Positions 1 through 7,154 of a stretch of DNA of 37,151 nucleotides are shown piece by piece. Each line of letters opens with the position of its first letter. Position 1 is the stretch's first letter. The notes below the pieces were generated by a model, which worked only from the letters and a program-made list of their open reading frames with translations, had not been told where the DNA came from and did no database searches. A program made the translations under genes and the position numbers. This stretch comes from an uncultured Prevotella sp. (GTDB taxonomy: Bacteria > Bacteroidota > Bacteroidia > Bacteroidales > Bacteroidaceae): contig CAMCLD010000020.1 in NCBI GenBank assembly GCA_945875635.1, positions 1-37,151 of the forward strand. Reading direction: 5' to 3'.

Positions 1-1
1 T

Positions 2-871
2 ATGAGTTTAAACATTGTTGTGCTTGCAAAGCAAGTACCAGACACACGCAACGTGGGCAAGGATGCCATGACAGCCGAAGGAACTGTCAATCGTGCTGCC
101 TTGCCTGCCATCTTCAATCCTGAAGACTTGAACGCTCTTGAGCAGGCTCTTCGCCTGAAAGAGCAGAATCCCGGTTCCACTGTAGGCATTCTTACCATGG
201 GACCTCCCCGTGCGGCAGAGATTATCCGTCAGGGACTCTATCGTGGTGCCGACACCGGATGGCTGCTGACAGACAGACTCTTTGCAGGAGCTGACACTCT
301 CGCTACTTCCTATGCGCTGGCTACAGCCATCAAGAAGATTGGCAACGTGGACATCGTCATCGGTGGTCGCCAGGCTATCGACGGTGACACAGCACAGGTT
401 GGACCGCAGGTAGCTCAGAAACTTGGCCTCAACCAGGTTACCTACGCAGAGGAAATCCTGAAGTGCGAGGACGGCAAGCTCACCATCCGTCGCCAGATAG
501 ACGGTGGCGTGGAGACCGTAGAGGCTCCAATGCCTGTGGTGGTGACAGTAAACGGCAGCGCAGCCCCATGCCGTCCGTGCAATGCTAAGCTTGTCATGCA
601 GTACAAGCGTGCTACTGCTCCTATGGAGCGTACCGAGGACATGCCATACAAGGAGCTGTATGCCGAGCGCCCGTACCTCACACTCAACCAGTGGTCGGTG
701 GCTGATGTCGATGGCGACCCACAGCAGTGTGGTCTCAGCGGCTCGCCAACTAAGGTGAAGGCAGTCAAGAACATCGTCTTCCAGGCTAAGGAGAGCAAGA
801 CTCTCACTGGCAGCGACGCTGATGTAGAGGGACTGATAAAGGAATTGTTGAACGAGAAGATTATTGGATAG
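2..871 (+). CDS. etfB: Electron transfer flavoprotein, beta subunit
   Basis: EtfB pairs with EtfA to carry electrons from acyl-CoA dehydrogenases to the respiratory chain or to a bifurcating partner in the cytoplasm. The 289-residue protein begins MSLNIVVLAKQVPDT, the usual EtfB opening, and contains the conserved DGDTAQVGPQ segment near residue 125 that helps form the nucleotide-binding site. Length and both termini look complete. The start codon is at base 2, so the promoter lies outside the window. The last base of the TAG stop is also the first base of a GC-rich palindromic repeat. The neighbours etfA and an acyl-CoA dehydrogenase support a role in fatty or amino acid acyl-CoA oxidation. 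Confidence 0.95.
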   Translation: MSLNIVVLAKQVPDTRNVGKDAMTAEGTVNRAALPAIFNPEDLNALEQALRLKEQNPGSTVGILTMGPPRAAEIIRQGLYRGADTGWLLTDRLFAGADTLATSYALATAIKKIGNVDIVIGGRQAIDGDTAQVGPQVAQKLGLNQVTYAEEILKCEDGKLTIRRQIDGGVETVEAPMPVVVTVNGSAAPCRPCNAKLVMQYKRATAPMERTEDMPYKELYAERPYLTLNQWSVADVDGDPQQCGLSGSPTKVKAVKNIVFQAKESKTLTGSDADVEGLIKELLNEKIIG

Positions 872-909
872 CCTCACCCCCGGCCCCTCTCCAAGAGAGA
901 GGGGAGATA
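871..909 (+). repeat. GC-rich palindromic repeat, copy A
   Basis: This copy begins GCCTCACCCCCGGCCCCTCT and ends GGGGAGATA. Its centre CCCCTCTC...GAGAGGGG can fold as a hairpin. It starts inside the TAG stop codon of etfB. Related copies lie at 914-954, 1091-1131, 2146-2190 and 2771-2815, and a degenerate piece is at about 2690-2709. REP-like dispersed elements of this kind are known in bacteria, but this family was recognised only from internal comparison. Confidence 0.85.
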
Positions 910-913
910 AAAA

Positions 914-954
914 GCCTCACCCCCTTGTCCCTCTCCATGAGAGAGTGGGAGATA
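914..954 (+). repeat. GC-rich palindromic repeat, copy A2
   Basis: This second copy lies four bases after the first and in the same orientation. It is a variant carrying CCCCCTTG in place of CCCCCGG and CCATGAGAG in the centre. The variant is shared with the inverted copy at 1091-1131, so these two form a pair bounding about 135 bp of non-coding DNA and the first codons of etfA. Confidence 0.8.
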
Positions 955-1063
955 ATTACTTTTAAGGGATGATGTGTGAGGGATTACTTTTTAGGGTGAT
1001 TTTGAGGACATTCTCAATTTTTTCTTTAATGTAACATAATGTAAATTTAATAATAATTGAAAT

Positions 1064-2146
1064 ATGAATGATAATCTTGGAGCAGCAGTAACTACTCCCC
1101 TCTCTCATGGAGAGGGGCAAGGGGGTGAGGCTGTCTTTGTATATTGCGAAATCGAGGGCACACAGGTGCAGGAGGTTTCTCAGGAGCTGTTGACAAAGGG
1201 ACGCAAGCTGGCTAACGAGCTGGGTGCCGACCTCAACGCCGTCGTTGCCGGAACCGGCATCAAGGGTAAGGTAGAGGAGCAGATACTGCCTTACGGTGTG
1301 GACAAGCTCTTCGTCTTCGACGGCGAAGGACTGTTCCCATATACCTCTGCTCCCCATACAGACATTCTCGTAAACCTCTTCAAGGAGGAGAAACCACAGA
1401 TATGCCTGATGGGAGCGACTGTTATTGGCCGTGACCTCGGTCCACGTGTGTCATCATCTCTCACCAGCGGACTCACCGCTGACTGTACAGAGCTTGAGAT
1501 TGGCTCTTACGAGGACAAGAAGTCTGGCAAGACCTACGAGAATCTGCTCTATCAGATTCGTCCAGCCTTCGGTGGTAACATCGTTGCCACAATTGTCAAT
1601 CCCGACCACCGTCCACAGATGGCTACCGTTCGTTCGGGCGTTATGCAGAAGGCCGTCTACGAGGGCAAGGCAAAGGGTGAGGTTGTTTATCCCGAGGTAT
1701 CGAAGTATGTTTCTGCCGAGGCATACGTAGTAAAGGTACTCGACCACCACGTAGAGGCTGCCAAGCACAACCTCAAGGGTGCTCCCATCGTTGTAGCAGG
1801 CGGTTACGGAGTAGGCTCTAAGGAAGGTTTCGACCAGCTCTTCCAACTTGCCAAGGTTCTCCATGGTGAGGTTGGCGGTAGCCGTGCTGCCGTTGATGCC
1901 GGTTGGATAGACCATGACCGTCAGATTGGCCAGACGGGTGTCACCGTACATCCCAAGGTGTATATCGCCTGCGGTATCAGCGGACAGATACAGCACATCG
2001 CCGGTATGCAGGACTCTGGCATCATCATCTCAGTAAACAGCGACCCCGAGGCACCAATCAACAAGATTGCCGACTATGTGATAGTAGGCACGGTTGAGGA
2101 GGTGGTGCCGAAGCTGATAAAGTATTATAAGCAGAATAATAAGTAG
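1064..2146 (+). CDS. etfA: Electron transfer flavoprotein, alpha subunit, with repeat-derived N-terminus
   Basis: EtfA is the FAD-carrying partner of EtfB. The family sequence starts at about residue 24 (VFVYCEIEGTQVQEVSQELL). The C-terminal FAD domain shows VAGGYGVGSKEGF (about residue 245), GGSRAAVDAGW, QIGQTGVTVHPKVYIACGIS and the closing IISVNSDPEAPI. The 360-residue length is slightly long because codons 10-23 (TTPLSHGEGQGGEA) are a translated inverted copy of the palindromic repeat. No ATG follows the repeat before the conserved domain, so ATG 1064 is the only obvious start. The stop codon again runs straight into a repeat copy. It is probably cotranscribed with etfB and the acyl-CoA dehydrogenase downstream. 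Confidence 0.94.
   Translation: MNDNLGAAVTTPLSHGEGQGGEAVFVYCEIEGTQVQEVSQELLTKGRKLANELGADLNAVVAGTGIKGKVEEQILPYGVDKLFVFDGEGLFPYTSAPHTDILVNLFKEEKPQICLMGATVIGRDLGPRVSSSLTSGLTADCTELEIGSYEDKKSGKTYENLLYQIRPAFGGNIVATIVNPDHRPQMATVRSGVMQKAVYEGKAKGEVVYPEVSKYVSAEAYVVKVLDHHVEAAKHNLKGAPIVVAGGYGVGSKEGFDQLFQLAKVLHGEVGGSRAAVDAGWIDHDRQIGQTGVTVHPKVYIACGISGQIQHIAGMQDSGIIISVNSDPEAPINKIADYVIVGTVEEVVPKLIKYYKQNNK
1091..1131 (-). repeat. GC-rich palindromic repeat, copy B (inside etfA)
   Basis: Read on the minus strand this begins GCCTCACCCCCTTGCCCCTC and closely matches the copy at 914-954, in opposite orientation. It lies wholly within the etfA reading frame and is read through in frame, giving a Gly/His/Glu-rich stretch. 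Confidence 0.85.
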
Positions 2147-2190
2147 CCTCACCCCCGGCCCCTCTCCAAGGGGAGAGGGGAGATGATATG
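2146..2190 (+). repeat. GC-rich palindromic repeat, left arm of DUF559 unit
   Basis: This arm starts at the last base of the etfA TAG stop. CCCCTCTCC and GGAGAGGGG form a 9-bp stem with an AAGG loop. It matches the right arm at 2771-2815 in inverted orientation at 44 of 45 positions. Confidence 0.9.
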
Positions 2191-2217
2191 TTTTTCAGCT
2201 TGAGTTTTGAGGGTGAT

Positions 2218-2275
2218 GATTTGAAACTGAGTTGAGATTCATGATTTGAGACTGAGTTGAGATTCATGATTTGAT
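2218..2275 (+). repeat. 25-bp tandem repeat upstream of DUF559 gene
   Basis: Two copies (2218-2242 and 2243-2267) differ at one base, GATTTGAAACTGAG versus GATTTGAGACTGAG, and a partial third copy follows to 2275. The array ends 15 bases before the DUF559 start codon, so it occupies the place of the gene's leader or promoter. Confidence 0.85.
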
Positions 2276-2290
2276 ATAACAGAATAAGGG

Positions 2291-2680
2291 ATGGAGAAGA
2301 AACCGAAATTTGGTTTTATGATGGCTGCTCCTGACAGATATGCTATTCTTAAGGAGTTTGCACGAGAGAACCGAAGGAAGATGACTCTTAGTGAGACCAT
2401 ACTCTGGGAACAACTTCGCCAACTACCAAGCACATTTCATTTCAGAAGACAACATATCATAGGGGATTTTATTGTTGATTTCGTCTGTCTCGAACAGTCA
2501 TTGATTATTGAAGTGGACGGAGGTTACCATTCCGAACCACAGCAAATTGAGGATGACCTATTCAGAACAGAGAAGCTTAACAAATATGGTTTTACTGTCC
2601 TAAGGTTCAAAAACGAGCAGATAACCGACAATATTGATGAGGTAATGAAAGAGATAAAAAACACTTTGTATAACGAATAA
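2291..2680 (+). CDS. DUF559 domain protein, predicted Vsr-like endonuclease
   Basis: The protein has 129 residues and belongs to DUF559, a family related to very-short-patch-repair and other PD-(D/E)XK nucleases. Visible motifs in order are LSETILWEQLR, FRRQHIIGDFIVDFVC (Asp of the core), IIEVDGGYH (the E-x-D pair and His) and DLFRTEKLNKYGFTVLRF. All expected core residues appear present. The function of most DUF559 proteins is unknown; DNA cleavage is inferred from the fold. The gene is enclosed by inverted palindromic repeats and has a simpler base composition than the etf genes, which suggests it arrived with them. An internal start at codon 11 (MAAPDRY) is possible. Confidence 0.85.
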   Translation: MEKKPKFGFMMAAPDRYAILKEFARENRRKMTLSETILWEQLRQLPSTFHFRRQHIIGDFIVDFVCLEQSLIIEVDGGYHSEPQQIEDDLFRTEKLNKYGFTVLRFKNEQITDNIDEVMKEIKNTLYNE

Positions 2681-2770
2681 AACAAAATTCACACCCAGCC
2701 CCTCTCCTACACGAGAATTCAGGCAAAAGCAAACGCTCTCCATCCAACTGATGAAACCAAGCGTACAAAG

Positions 2771-2815
2771 CATATTATCTCCCCTCTCCCCTTGGAGAGG
2801 GGCCGGGGGTGAGGC
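2771..2815 (-). repeat. GC-rich palindromic repeat, right arm of DUF559 unit
   Basis: This is an inverted copy of 2146-2190. It ends nine bases before the ATG of the acyl-CoA dehydrogenase, so it supplies the sequence where a leader and ribosome binding site would lie (GGGGGTGAGGC). Confidence 0.9.
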
Positions 2816-2824
2816 TTTTTGATT

Positions 2825-4552
2825 ATGGCAAACTATTATACCGACCATCCCGAGTTTGAGTTCTACCTCAACCATCCGGAGATGAAACGCATCGTTGAAC
2901 TGAAAGAGCGCGGCTTTGCCGACAAGGCTCAGTATGCAGACGCTCCCGTTGACTTCGATGACGCAATAGAGAACTACAAGAAGTTGCTCGAGATTACTGG
3001 CGACATCGCCGCCAATATCCTTGAGCCTAACGCTGAGGACGTTGACCTTGAGGGTCCGCACCTCGTTGACGGACGCATGGTATATGCTTCCAAGACCTTC
3101 GACAACCTCGATGCCACACGCAAGGCTGGCCTTTGGGGTGTGTCCATGCCTCGCCGCTATGGTGGCCTGAACATGCCTATCACTCCCTACTCCATGGCTT
3201 CGGAGATTGTTGCTGCTGCCGATGCCGGCTTCCAGAACATCTGGAGCTTGCAGGACTGTATAGAGACCCTCTATGAGTTTGGCTCCGAGGAGCAGCGCCA
3301 GAAGTACATTCCACGTGTATGCGCCGGCGAGACCATGTCCATGGACCTTACCGAGCCTGATGCCGGTTCCGACCTTCAGCGCGTGATGCTCAAGGCAAGC
3401 TATGACGAGGAGAACAAGTGCTGGCGACTGAACGGTGTGAAGCGTTTCATCACCAATGGCGACTCCGACATCCACCTCGTGCTTGCACGCTCTGAGGAGG
3501 GCACACACGACGGACGCGGACTGTCGATGTTCATCTACGACAAGCGCGACGGCGGTGTGACAGTACGTCACATCGAGCATAAGCTTGGCATCCACGGCTC
3601 TCCTACCTGTGAGCTTGTATACAAGAATGCCAAGTGCGAGCTGTGCGGAAGCACACGTATGGGTCTTATCAAGTATGTGATGGCTCTTATGAATGGCGCC
3701 CGTCTCGGCATCGCCGCACAGTCAGTAGGTGTCAGCCAGGCTGCCTACAACGAGGGACTGGCCTATGCCAAGGAGCGCAAGCAGTTCGACACTGCCATCA
3801 TCGACTTCCCAGCCGTATACGACATGCTCAGCCGCATGAAGGCAAAGCTCGATGCCGGTCGTGCCATCCTCTATCAGACAGCACGCTATGTGGACATCTA
3901 CAAGGCTCTCGACGATATAGCACGCGAGCGCAAGCTCACTCCCGAGGAGCGTGCCGAGCAGAAGAAGTATACTCGTCTTGCCGACGCCTTCACACCGTTG
4001 GCAAAGGGTATGAACTCAGAGTATGCCAACCAGAACGCCTACGACGCCATACAGATACATGGTGGCTCAGGCTTCATCATGGAGTACAAGAGCCAGCGCC
4101 TCTATCGTGACGCACGTATCTTCTCCATCTACGAGGGTACAACACAGCTGCAGGTCGTTGCAGCCATCCGCTACATCACCAACGGCACCTATCTCTCGAT
4201 AATGAAGGAGATGATGGAGCGTCCTATCTGTGAGTGCGCCGCTCCCATGCGTGAGCGTATCGGCAAGCTCATCGCCATCTACGAGGATGCCCTCAACTAC
4301 GTCAAGGAGCAGGGCAACCAGGAGGTACAGGACTTCCTCGCACGCCGTCTCTACGAGATGACTGCCGACATCATCATGTCGCTGCTGTTGCTTGAGGATG
4401 CCACACGTGCTCCCGAGCTGTTCAAGAAGAGCATCAACGTCTTCCTTCGTCATGCCGAGGCTGAGTGTACTGCTCACCACGCATACATCAAGGCGTTCAC
4501 GGCTGAGGACCTCGAAAACTTCAGGGCTACAGATAAGAAGAGCGTTGAATAA
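2825..4552 (+). CDS. Acyl-CoA dehydrogenase family protein
   Basis: This FAD enzyme of 575 residues oxidises an acyl-CoA thioester and passes electrons to EtfAB, whose genes lie just upstream. Seen in order are the N-terminal helical domain, MSMDLTEPDAGSDL (about residues 173-186) and KRFITNGD of the middle beta domain, then ARLGIAAQSVG, AKERKQFDTAI and IQIHGGSGF of the C-terminal domain. IYEGTTQLQ carries Glu437, the position of the catalytic base in the family. A C-terminal extension of about 130 residues makes it the long type found in Bacteroidetes. ATG 2825 was chosen over TTG 2819 because it matches MANYYTDHPEF. The substrate chain length cannot be told from sequence. Confidence 0.93.
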   Translation: MANYYTDHPEFEFYLNHPEMKRIVELKERGFADKAQYADAPVDFDDAIENYKKLLEITGDIAANILEPNAEDVDLEGPHLVDGRMVYASKTFDNLDATRKAGLWGVSMPRRYGGLNMPITPYSMASEIVAAADAGFQNIWSLQDCIETLYEFGSEEQRQKYIPRVCAGETMSMDLTEPDAGSDLQRVMLKASYDEENKCWRLNGVKRFITNGDSDIHLVLARSEEGTHDGRGLSMFIYDKRDGGVTVRHIEHKLGIHGSPTCELVYKNAKCELCGSTRMGLIKYVMALMNGARLGIAAQSVGVSQAAYNEGLAYAKERKQFDTAIIDFPAVYDMLSRMKAKLDAGRAILYQTARYVDIYKALDDIARERKLTPEERAEQKKYTRLADAFTPLAKGMNSEYANQNAYDAIQIHGGSGFIMEYKSQRLYRDARIFSIYEGTTQLQVVAAIRYITNGTYLSIMKEMMERPICECAAPMRERIGKLIAIYEDALNYVKEQGNQEVQDFLARRLYEMTADIIMSLLLLEDATRAPELFKKSINVFLRHAEAECTAHHAYIKAFTAEDLENFRATDKKSVE

Positions 4553-4587
4553 GATTTTTGACATTTGTCTAATTAGAGAATAAGAAG

Positions 4588-4617
4588 AAGGGGATGCATC
4601 ATTTGGCGCATCCCCTT
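4588..4617 (+). terminator. Hairpin terminator after acyl-CoA dehydrogenase
   Basis: AAGGGGATGC (4588-4597) pairs perfectly with GCATCCCCTT (4608-4617) around a 10-nt loop. It lies 35 bases after the stop. A near copy occurs after the next gene at 6641-6666. Confidence 0.75.
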
Positions 4618-4761
4618 TGTGTACGCTCGGCAGGAGCATTGTCTAACGGATACAAATCATCAATTCGCTCCAAATGTTGGATGAACCTCACTTTTTCTAT
4701 GATTATCCTGCAAATTAGGAATTTTTTTTTGCTGGAAATGTTATGTGTCCTGTTTTTTTCA

Positions 4762-4770
4762 TAACTTTGC
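4762..4770 (+). promoter_or_regulatory. Bacteroidetes -7 box of the GH43 gene
   Basis: TAACTTTGC matches the Bacteroidetes TAnnTTTG -7 consensus and lies 40 bases before the start codon. No convincing TTG -33 element was found at the usual spacing. Confidence 0.6.
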
Positions 4771-4810
4771 ATGTAGAAATAACTAACCAACCAAACAAAT
4801 CGTTTTATAT

Positions 4811-6553
4811 ATGAATCTACGTACCGCAACCCTTGTGCTCTGTATGGCAGCCACCGTACTGCCTTCCGCAGCGCAGACCCCTTCAAAGACATGGAATCCA
4901 AATCTGGGCAACGATAAATACCGCAACCCTGTTATCGACGCCGACTATTCTGACCCTGATGTCTGCCGTGTCGGTGACGACTATTACATGACATCTTCGA
5001 GCTTCGCCTGCTTCCCCGGTCTGCAGATTCTGCACAGCACCGACCTCGTAAACTGGGAGCTTGTCGGTGCCGCGCTGCTCAACGACTATCCCGTCCTGCC
5101 CGAGAATCAGGGCGGCGACCTCGACTGGCGCAAGCGCATCCAGCACGGCAACTACGTCTGGGCGCCGTCAATCCGCTATCACGATGGATGGTTCTACATA
5201 TATTGCGGCGACCCTGACCAGGGACTTTTCATGACGAAGACACAAGACCCTCGAGGTCAGTGGAGCCCACTGACATGGGTGCTGAAAGGCAAGGGCATGA
5301 TTGACTGCTGCCCGTTGTGGGACGACGATGGCAAGGCATACCTATCGTTCGGCTGCGCCGGCTCTCGCGCCGGTGTGAAATCTGTGCTCTTTGTCGCTCC
5401 GCTATCGCCCGACGGCACCGCCGTGACCGGTCCCGCCCGCATCGTCTATGACGGGCACGAAGACCAGCCCACCATCGAAGGCACGAAATTCTACAAGCGC
5501 AACGGATACTACTATATCATGTCGCCTGCCGGAGGCGTGAAATACGGATGGCAGGTGGAGCTGCGTTCAAAGTCGCCCTATGGTCCCTACGAGGAATATG
5601 TCGGACTGGCGCAGGGCAAGTCAAAGGTGAACGGCCCTCACCAGGGCGCATGGGTGGATACGCAGAACGGCGAAGACTGGTTCCTGCATTTCCAGGACAA
5701 GCACGCCTACGGACGCGTGGTGCATCTGCAACCCGCTCGTTGGGTTGATGACTGGCTTGTCATAGGCGACGATAAGGATGGCGACGGATGCGGTGATGCC
5801 GTGGCGACATGGAAGAAGCCGAACCTGCCCTGCTCCGGCAATTTCCAGCCGGCAGAAGACGACGATTTCAACACCACCACGCTCGGCTGGCAGTGGCAGT
5901 TTGAAGGTCCGTATTCGCACTATTGGTATTTCTGCGATGCGAAGAAGTCGCGTCTGCGCCTCTACGGCGTACAGCAGCCCGAGGGCTTTCGCAACCTCTC
6001 CGACTTGCAGAATGTCCTCTTGCAGAAATTTCCTACTGAGAACTTCACTGTGACAGCGAAGATACGTTTCATACCGAACCCCAACTACAAACCTAAGGGC
6101 GAAGAGGCGGGCTTCATCATCAAGGGCATTGACTATGCTGCTCTGAAATTCGTTACCACAGCCGACGGTTGCCGTCTCAGATATGTCACATGCACCAATG
6201 CCATGAAAGGCGCAGAAGAGAAGCTCATCGCCGATACACCAATCTCACTCGTTCCCATGGACAAACCCTATACACAGAAATATGCAGTTGATGACATCCC
6301 TCAGCCACGCAGTGCCACACCTTATATATATGTGCGCATGAAGGTGAACAGCAAGGGTATTGGCAACAATATCAAGGCTTATGCACAAATGAGCTACAGT
6401 CTCGACGGAAAGAAATTCCAGACCGTAGGTGACACTTTCACCGTGAAGGAGGGCAAATGGATAGGCGCAAAGCTCGGGTTCTACAACTCAAGACCCTCTG
6501 TCAGCAACGACGGTGCTTTCCTTGACATAGACTGGATAAAGTTCACTAAATGA
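4811..6553 (+). CDS. Secreted glycoside hydrolase family 43 (beta-xylosidase/arabinofuranosidase type)
   Basis: GH43 enzymes remove xylose or arabinose from plant hemicellulose. The 580-residue protein starts with a signal peptide (about residues 1-21, ending PSAAQ). The five-blade catalytic domain shows ADYSDPDVCRVGDDYYMTSS with the catalytic base Asp near residue 46, VWAPSIRYHDGWFYIY, a DCCPLWDDDGKAYL blade, and IEGTKFYKRNGYYYIMSPAGG with the likely acid Glu. From about residue 345 a second beta-sandwich domain follows, as in XynB-like GH43 proteins. Sequence alone does not decide the substrate. It is a single gene with its own promoter and terminator; no SusC/SusD pair is in the window. 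Confidence 0.9.
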   Translation: MNLRTATLVLCMAATVLPSAAQTPSKTWNPNLGNDKYRNPVIDADYSDPDVCRVGDDYYMTSSSFACFPGLQILHSTDLVNWELVGAALLNDYPVLPENQGGDLDWRKRIQHGNYVWAPSIRYHDGWFYIYCGDPDQGLFMTKTQDPRGQWSPLTWVLKGKGMIDCCPLWDDDGKAYLSFGCAGSRAGVKSVLFVAPLSPDGTAVTGPARIVYDGHEDQPTIEGTKFYKRNGYYYIMSPAGGVKYGWQVELRSKSPYGPYEEYVGLAQGKSKVNGPHQGAWVDTQNGEDWFLHFQDKHAYGRVVHLQPARWVDDWLVIGDDKDGDGCGDAVATWKKPNLPCSGNFQPAEDDDFNTTTLGWQWQFEGPYSHYWYFCDAKKSRLRLYGVQQPEGFRNLSDLQNVLLQKFPTENFTVTAKIRFIPNPNYKPKGEEAGFIIKGIDYAALKFVTTADGCRLRYVTCTNAMKGAEEKLIADTPISLVPMDKPYTQKYAVDDIPQPRSATPYIYVRMKVNSKGIGNNIKAYAQMSYSLDGKKFQTVGDTFTVKEGKWIGAKLGFYNSRPSVSNDGAFLDIDWIKFTK

Positions 6554-6640
6554 GTACCGAGAATGCTGATTCTTTAAAGTTGACAAGTTATTAGTTTTTC
6601 TGATTATTGCATTTTTAAGCAGTAAAAGTAGCTATAAGAA

Positions 6641-6666
6641 GGGGACGCGCCATTTGGCGCATCCCC
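6641..6666 (+). terminator. Hairpin terminator after GH43 gene
   Basis: GGGGACGCGCC (6641-6651) and GGCGCATCCCC (6656-6666) form a stem with a 4-nt loop and one C/A mismatch. Loop and 3' arm match the hairpin at 4588-4617 (CATTTGGCGCATCCCCT). It lies about 90 bases after the stop codon. From here to 7154 there is no long gene; the region holds the small ORF, promoter and hairpin listed next. Confidence 0.65.
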
Positions 6667-6784
6667 TAACGTTTTTCGTACTAATGTTTGGTTGTGTTTC
6701 GTTCCTTTCCATCATGCCTGTATGTAAACAAACAGTCTGGAATAAGAATAACCTTTCCTTCTAATTCACACTTTGGTAGTTCGG

Positions 6785-6871
6785 TTATTTCTTCATGTTG
6801 ATTTTTCTACTTACCAGTACAGCATTGGTTACGGTTGCTGCAACAATCAAAATAAATGCTAATGTTACCAT
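6785..6871 (-). CDS. Small membrane protein, 28 residues
   Basis: The ORF on the minus strand reads MVTLAFILIVAATVTNAVLV followed by SRKINMKK. This is one hydrophobic segment of about 19 residues with a basic C-terminal tail, typical of small inner-membrane proteins. It is preceded by an A-rich leader and, 86-94 bases upstream, by a good -7 box (TAACTTTGC) with a TTG at the right distance. No family was recognised. Directly downstream, in the -1 frame, a further 33 or so codons look protein-like (EEITELPKCELEGK... to a TAG at 6681-6683), so the gene could be a frameshifted remnant of a longer one. Confidence 0.5.
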   Translation of the reverse strand: MVTLAFILIVAATVTNAVLVSRKINMKK

Positions 6872-6956
6872 AATCTTTTTACCTTTAGTTAATTACAATA
6901 ATTTTTGTTCATGCCAAAATATTTGTTTGGCTTAAAGTATATTTTGTTATCCGGGT

Positions 6957-6989
6957 GCAAAGTTAGCGAGTAATTAGCATATCGTACAA
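6957..6989 (-). promoter_or_regulatory. Promoter of the small membrane protein
   Basis: On the minus strand TAACTTTGC (6957-6965) is preceded by TTTG (TTG at 6987-6989) with a 21-nt spacer, which fits the Bacteroidetes pattern. The predicted leader to the ATG at 6871 is about 80 nt. Confidence 0.6.
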
Positions 6990-7033
6990 ACAATAGGGTG
7001 AAAATATATAAATATGGAGAGTTTTATTGATTT

Positions 7034-7103
7034 TAGACAATAATCCCAAACCAGCTATTAGACAATAATCCCAAACCAGCTATCAAACCAGTTTGGGATT
7101 ATT
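7034..7103. terminator. 25-bp tandem repeat and 13-bp hairpin after the coaE operon
   Basis: Two exact copies of a 25-bp unit (7034-7058, 7059-7083) contain AATAATCCCAAAC. The second copy's arm (7064-7076) pairs perfectly with GTTTGGGATTATT at 7091-7103. It lies downstream of the minus-strand operon that ends at 7155 and can serve as its terminator. The duplicated arm means either copy could pair. Confidence 0.65.
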
Positions 7104-7154
7104 TTAAGCAAAAAGCTGTAAGCCATTCATGAAGGGTCTCAACAAAGGTTCTTG

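Larger units (their letters stand above)
2146..2815 (+). mobile_element. Candidate DUF559-carrying element bounded by 45-bp inverted repeats
   Basis: The segment is bounded by 45-bp inverted repeats (2146-2190 and 2771-2815) that differ at one position. It contains a 25-bp tandem repeat and a single gene for a DUF559-type nuclease. It sits between etfA and its expected partner, the acyl-CoA dehydrogenase, without breaking either gene. The layout resembles a transposon or a REP doublet, but no transposase is present and no clear target duplication was seen, so mobility is an inference. Confidence 0.5.

Noticed and set aside
8..877. Minus-strand ORF of 289 codons opposite etfB
   Set aside because: etfB on the plus strand is unmistakable; the antisense frame has no family features.
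2058..2267. Minus-strand ORF with a Pro/Gly-rich repeat-encoded stretch
   Set aside because: It is made of the reverse of the palindromic repeat and the end of etfA; no independent support.
2600..3595. Long minus-strand ORF of 331 codons
   Set aside because: It lies antisense to the acyl-CoA dehydrogenase, whose motifs are clear; it is a codon-bias shadow.
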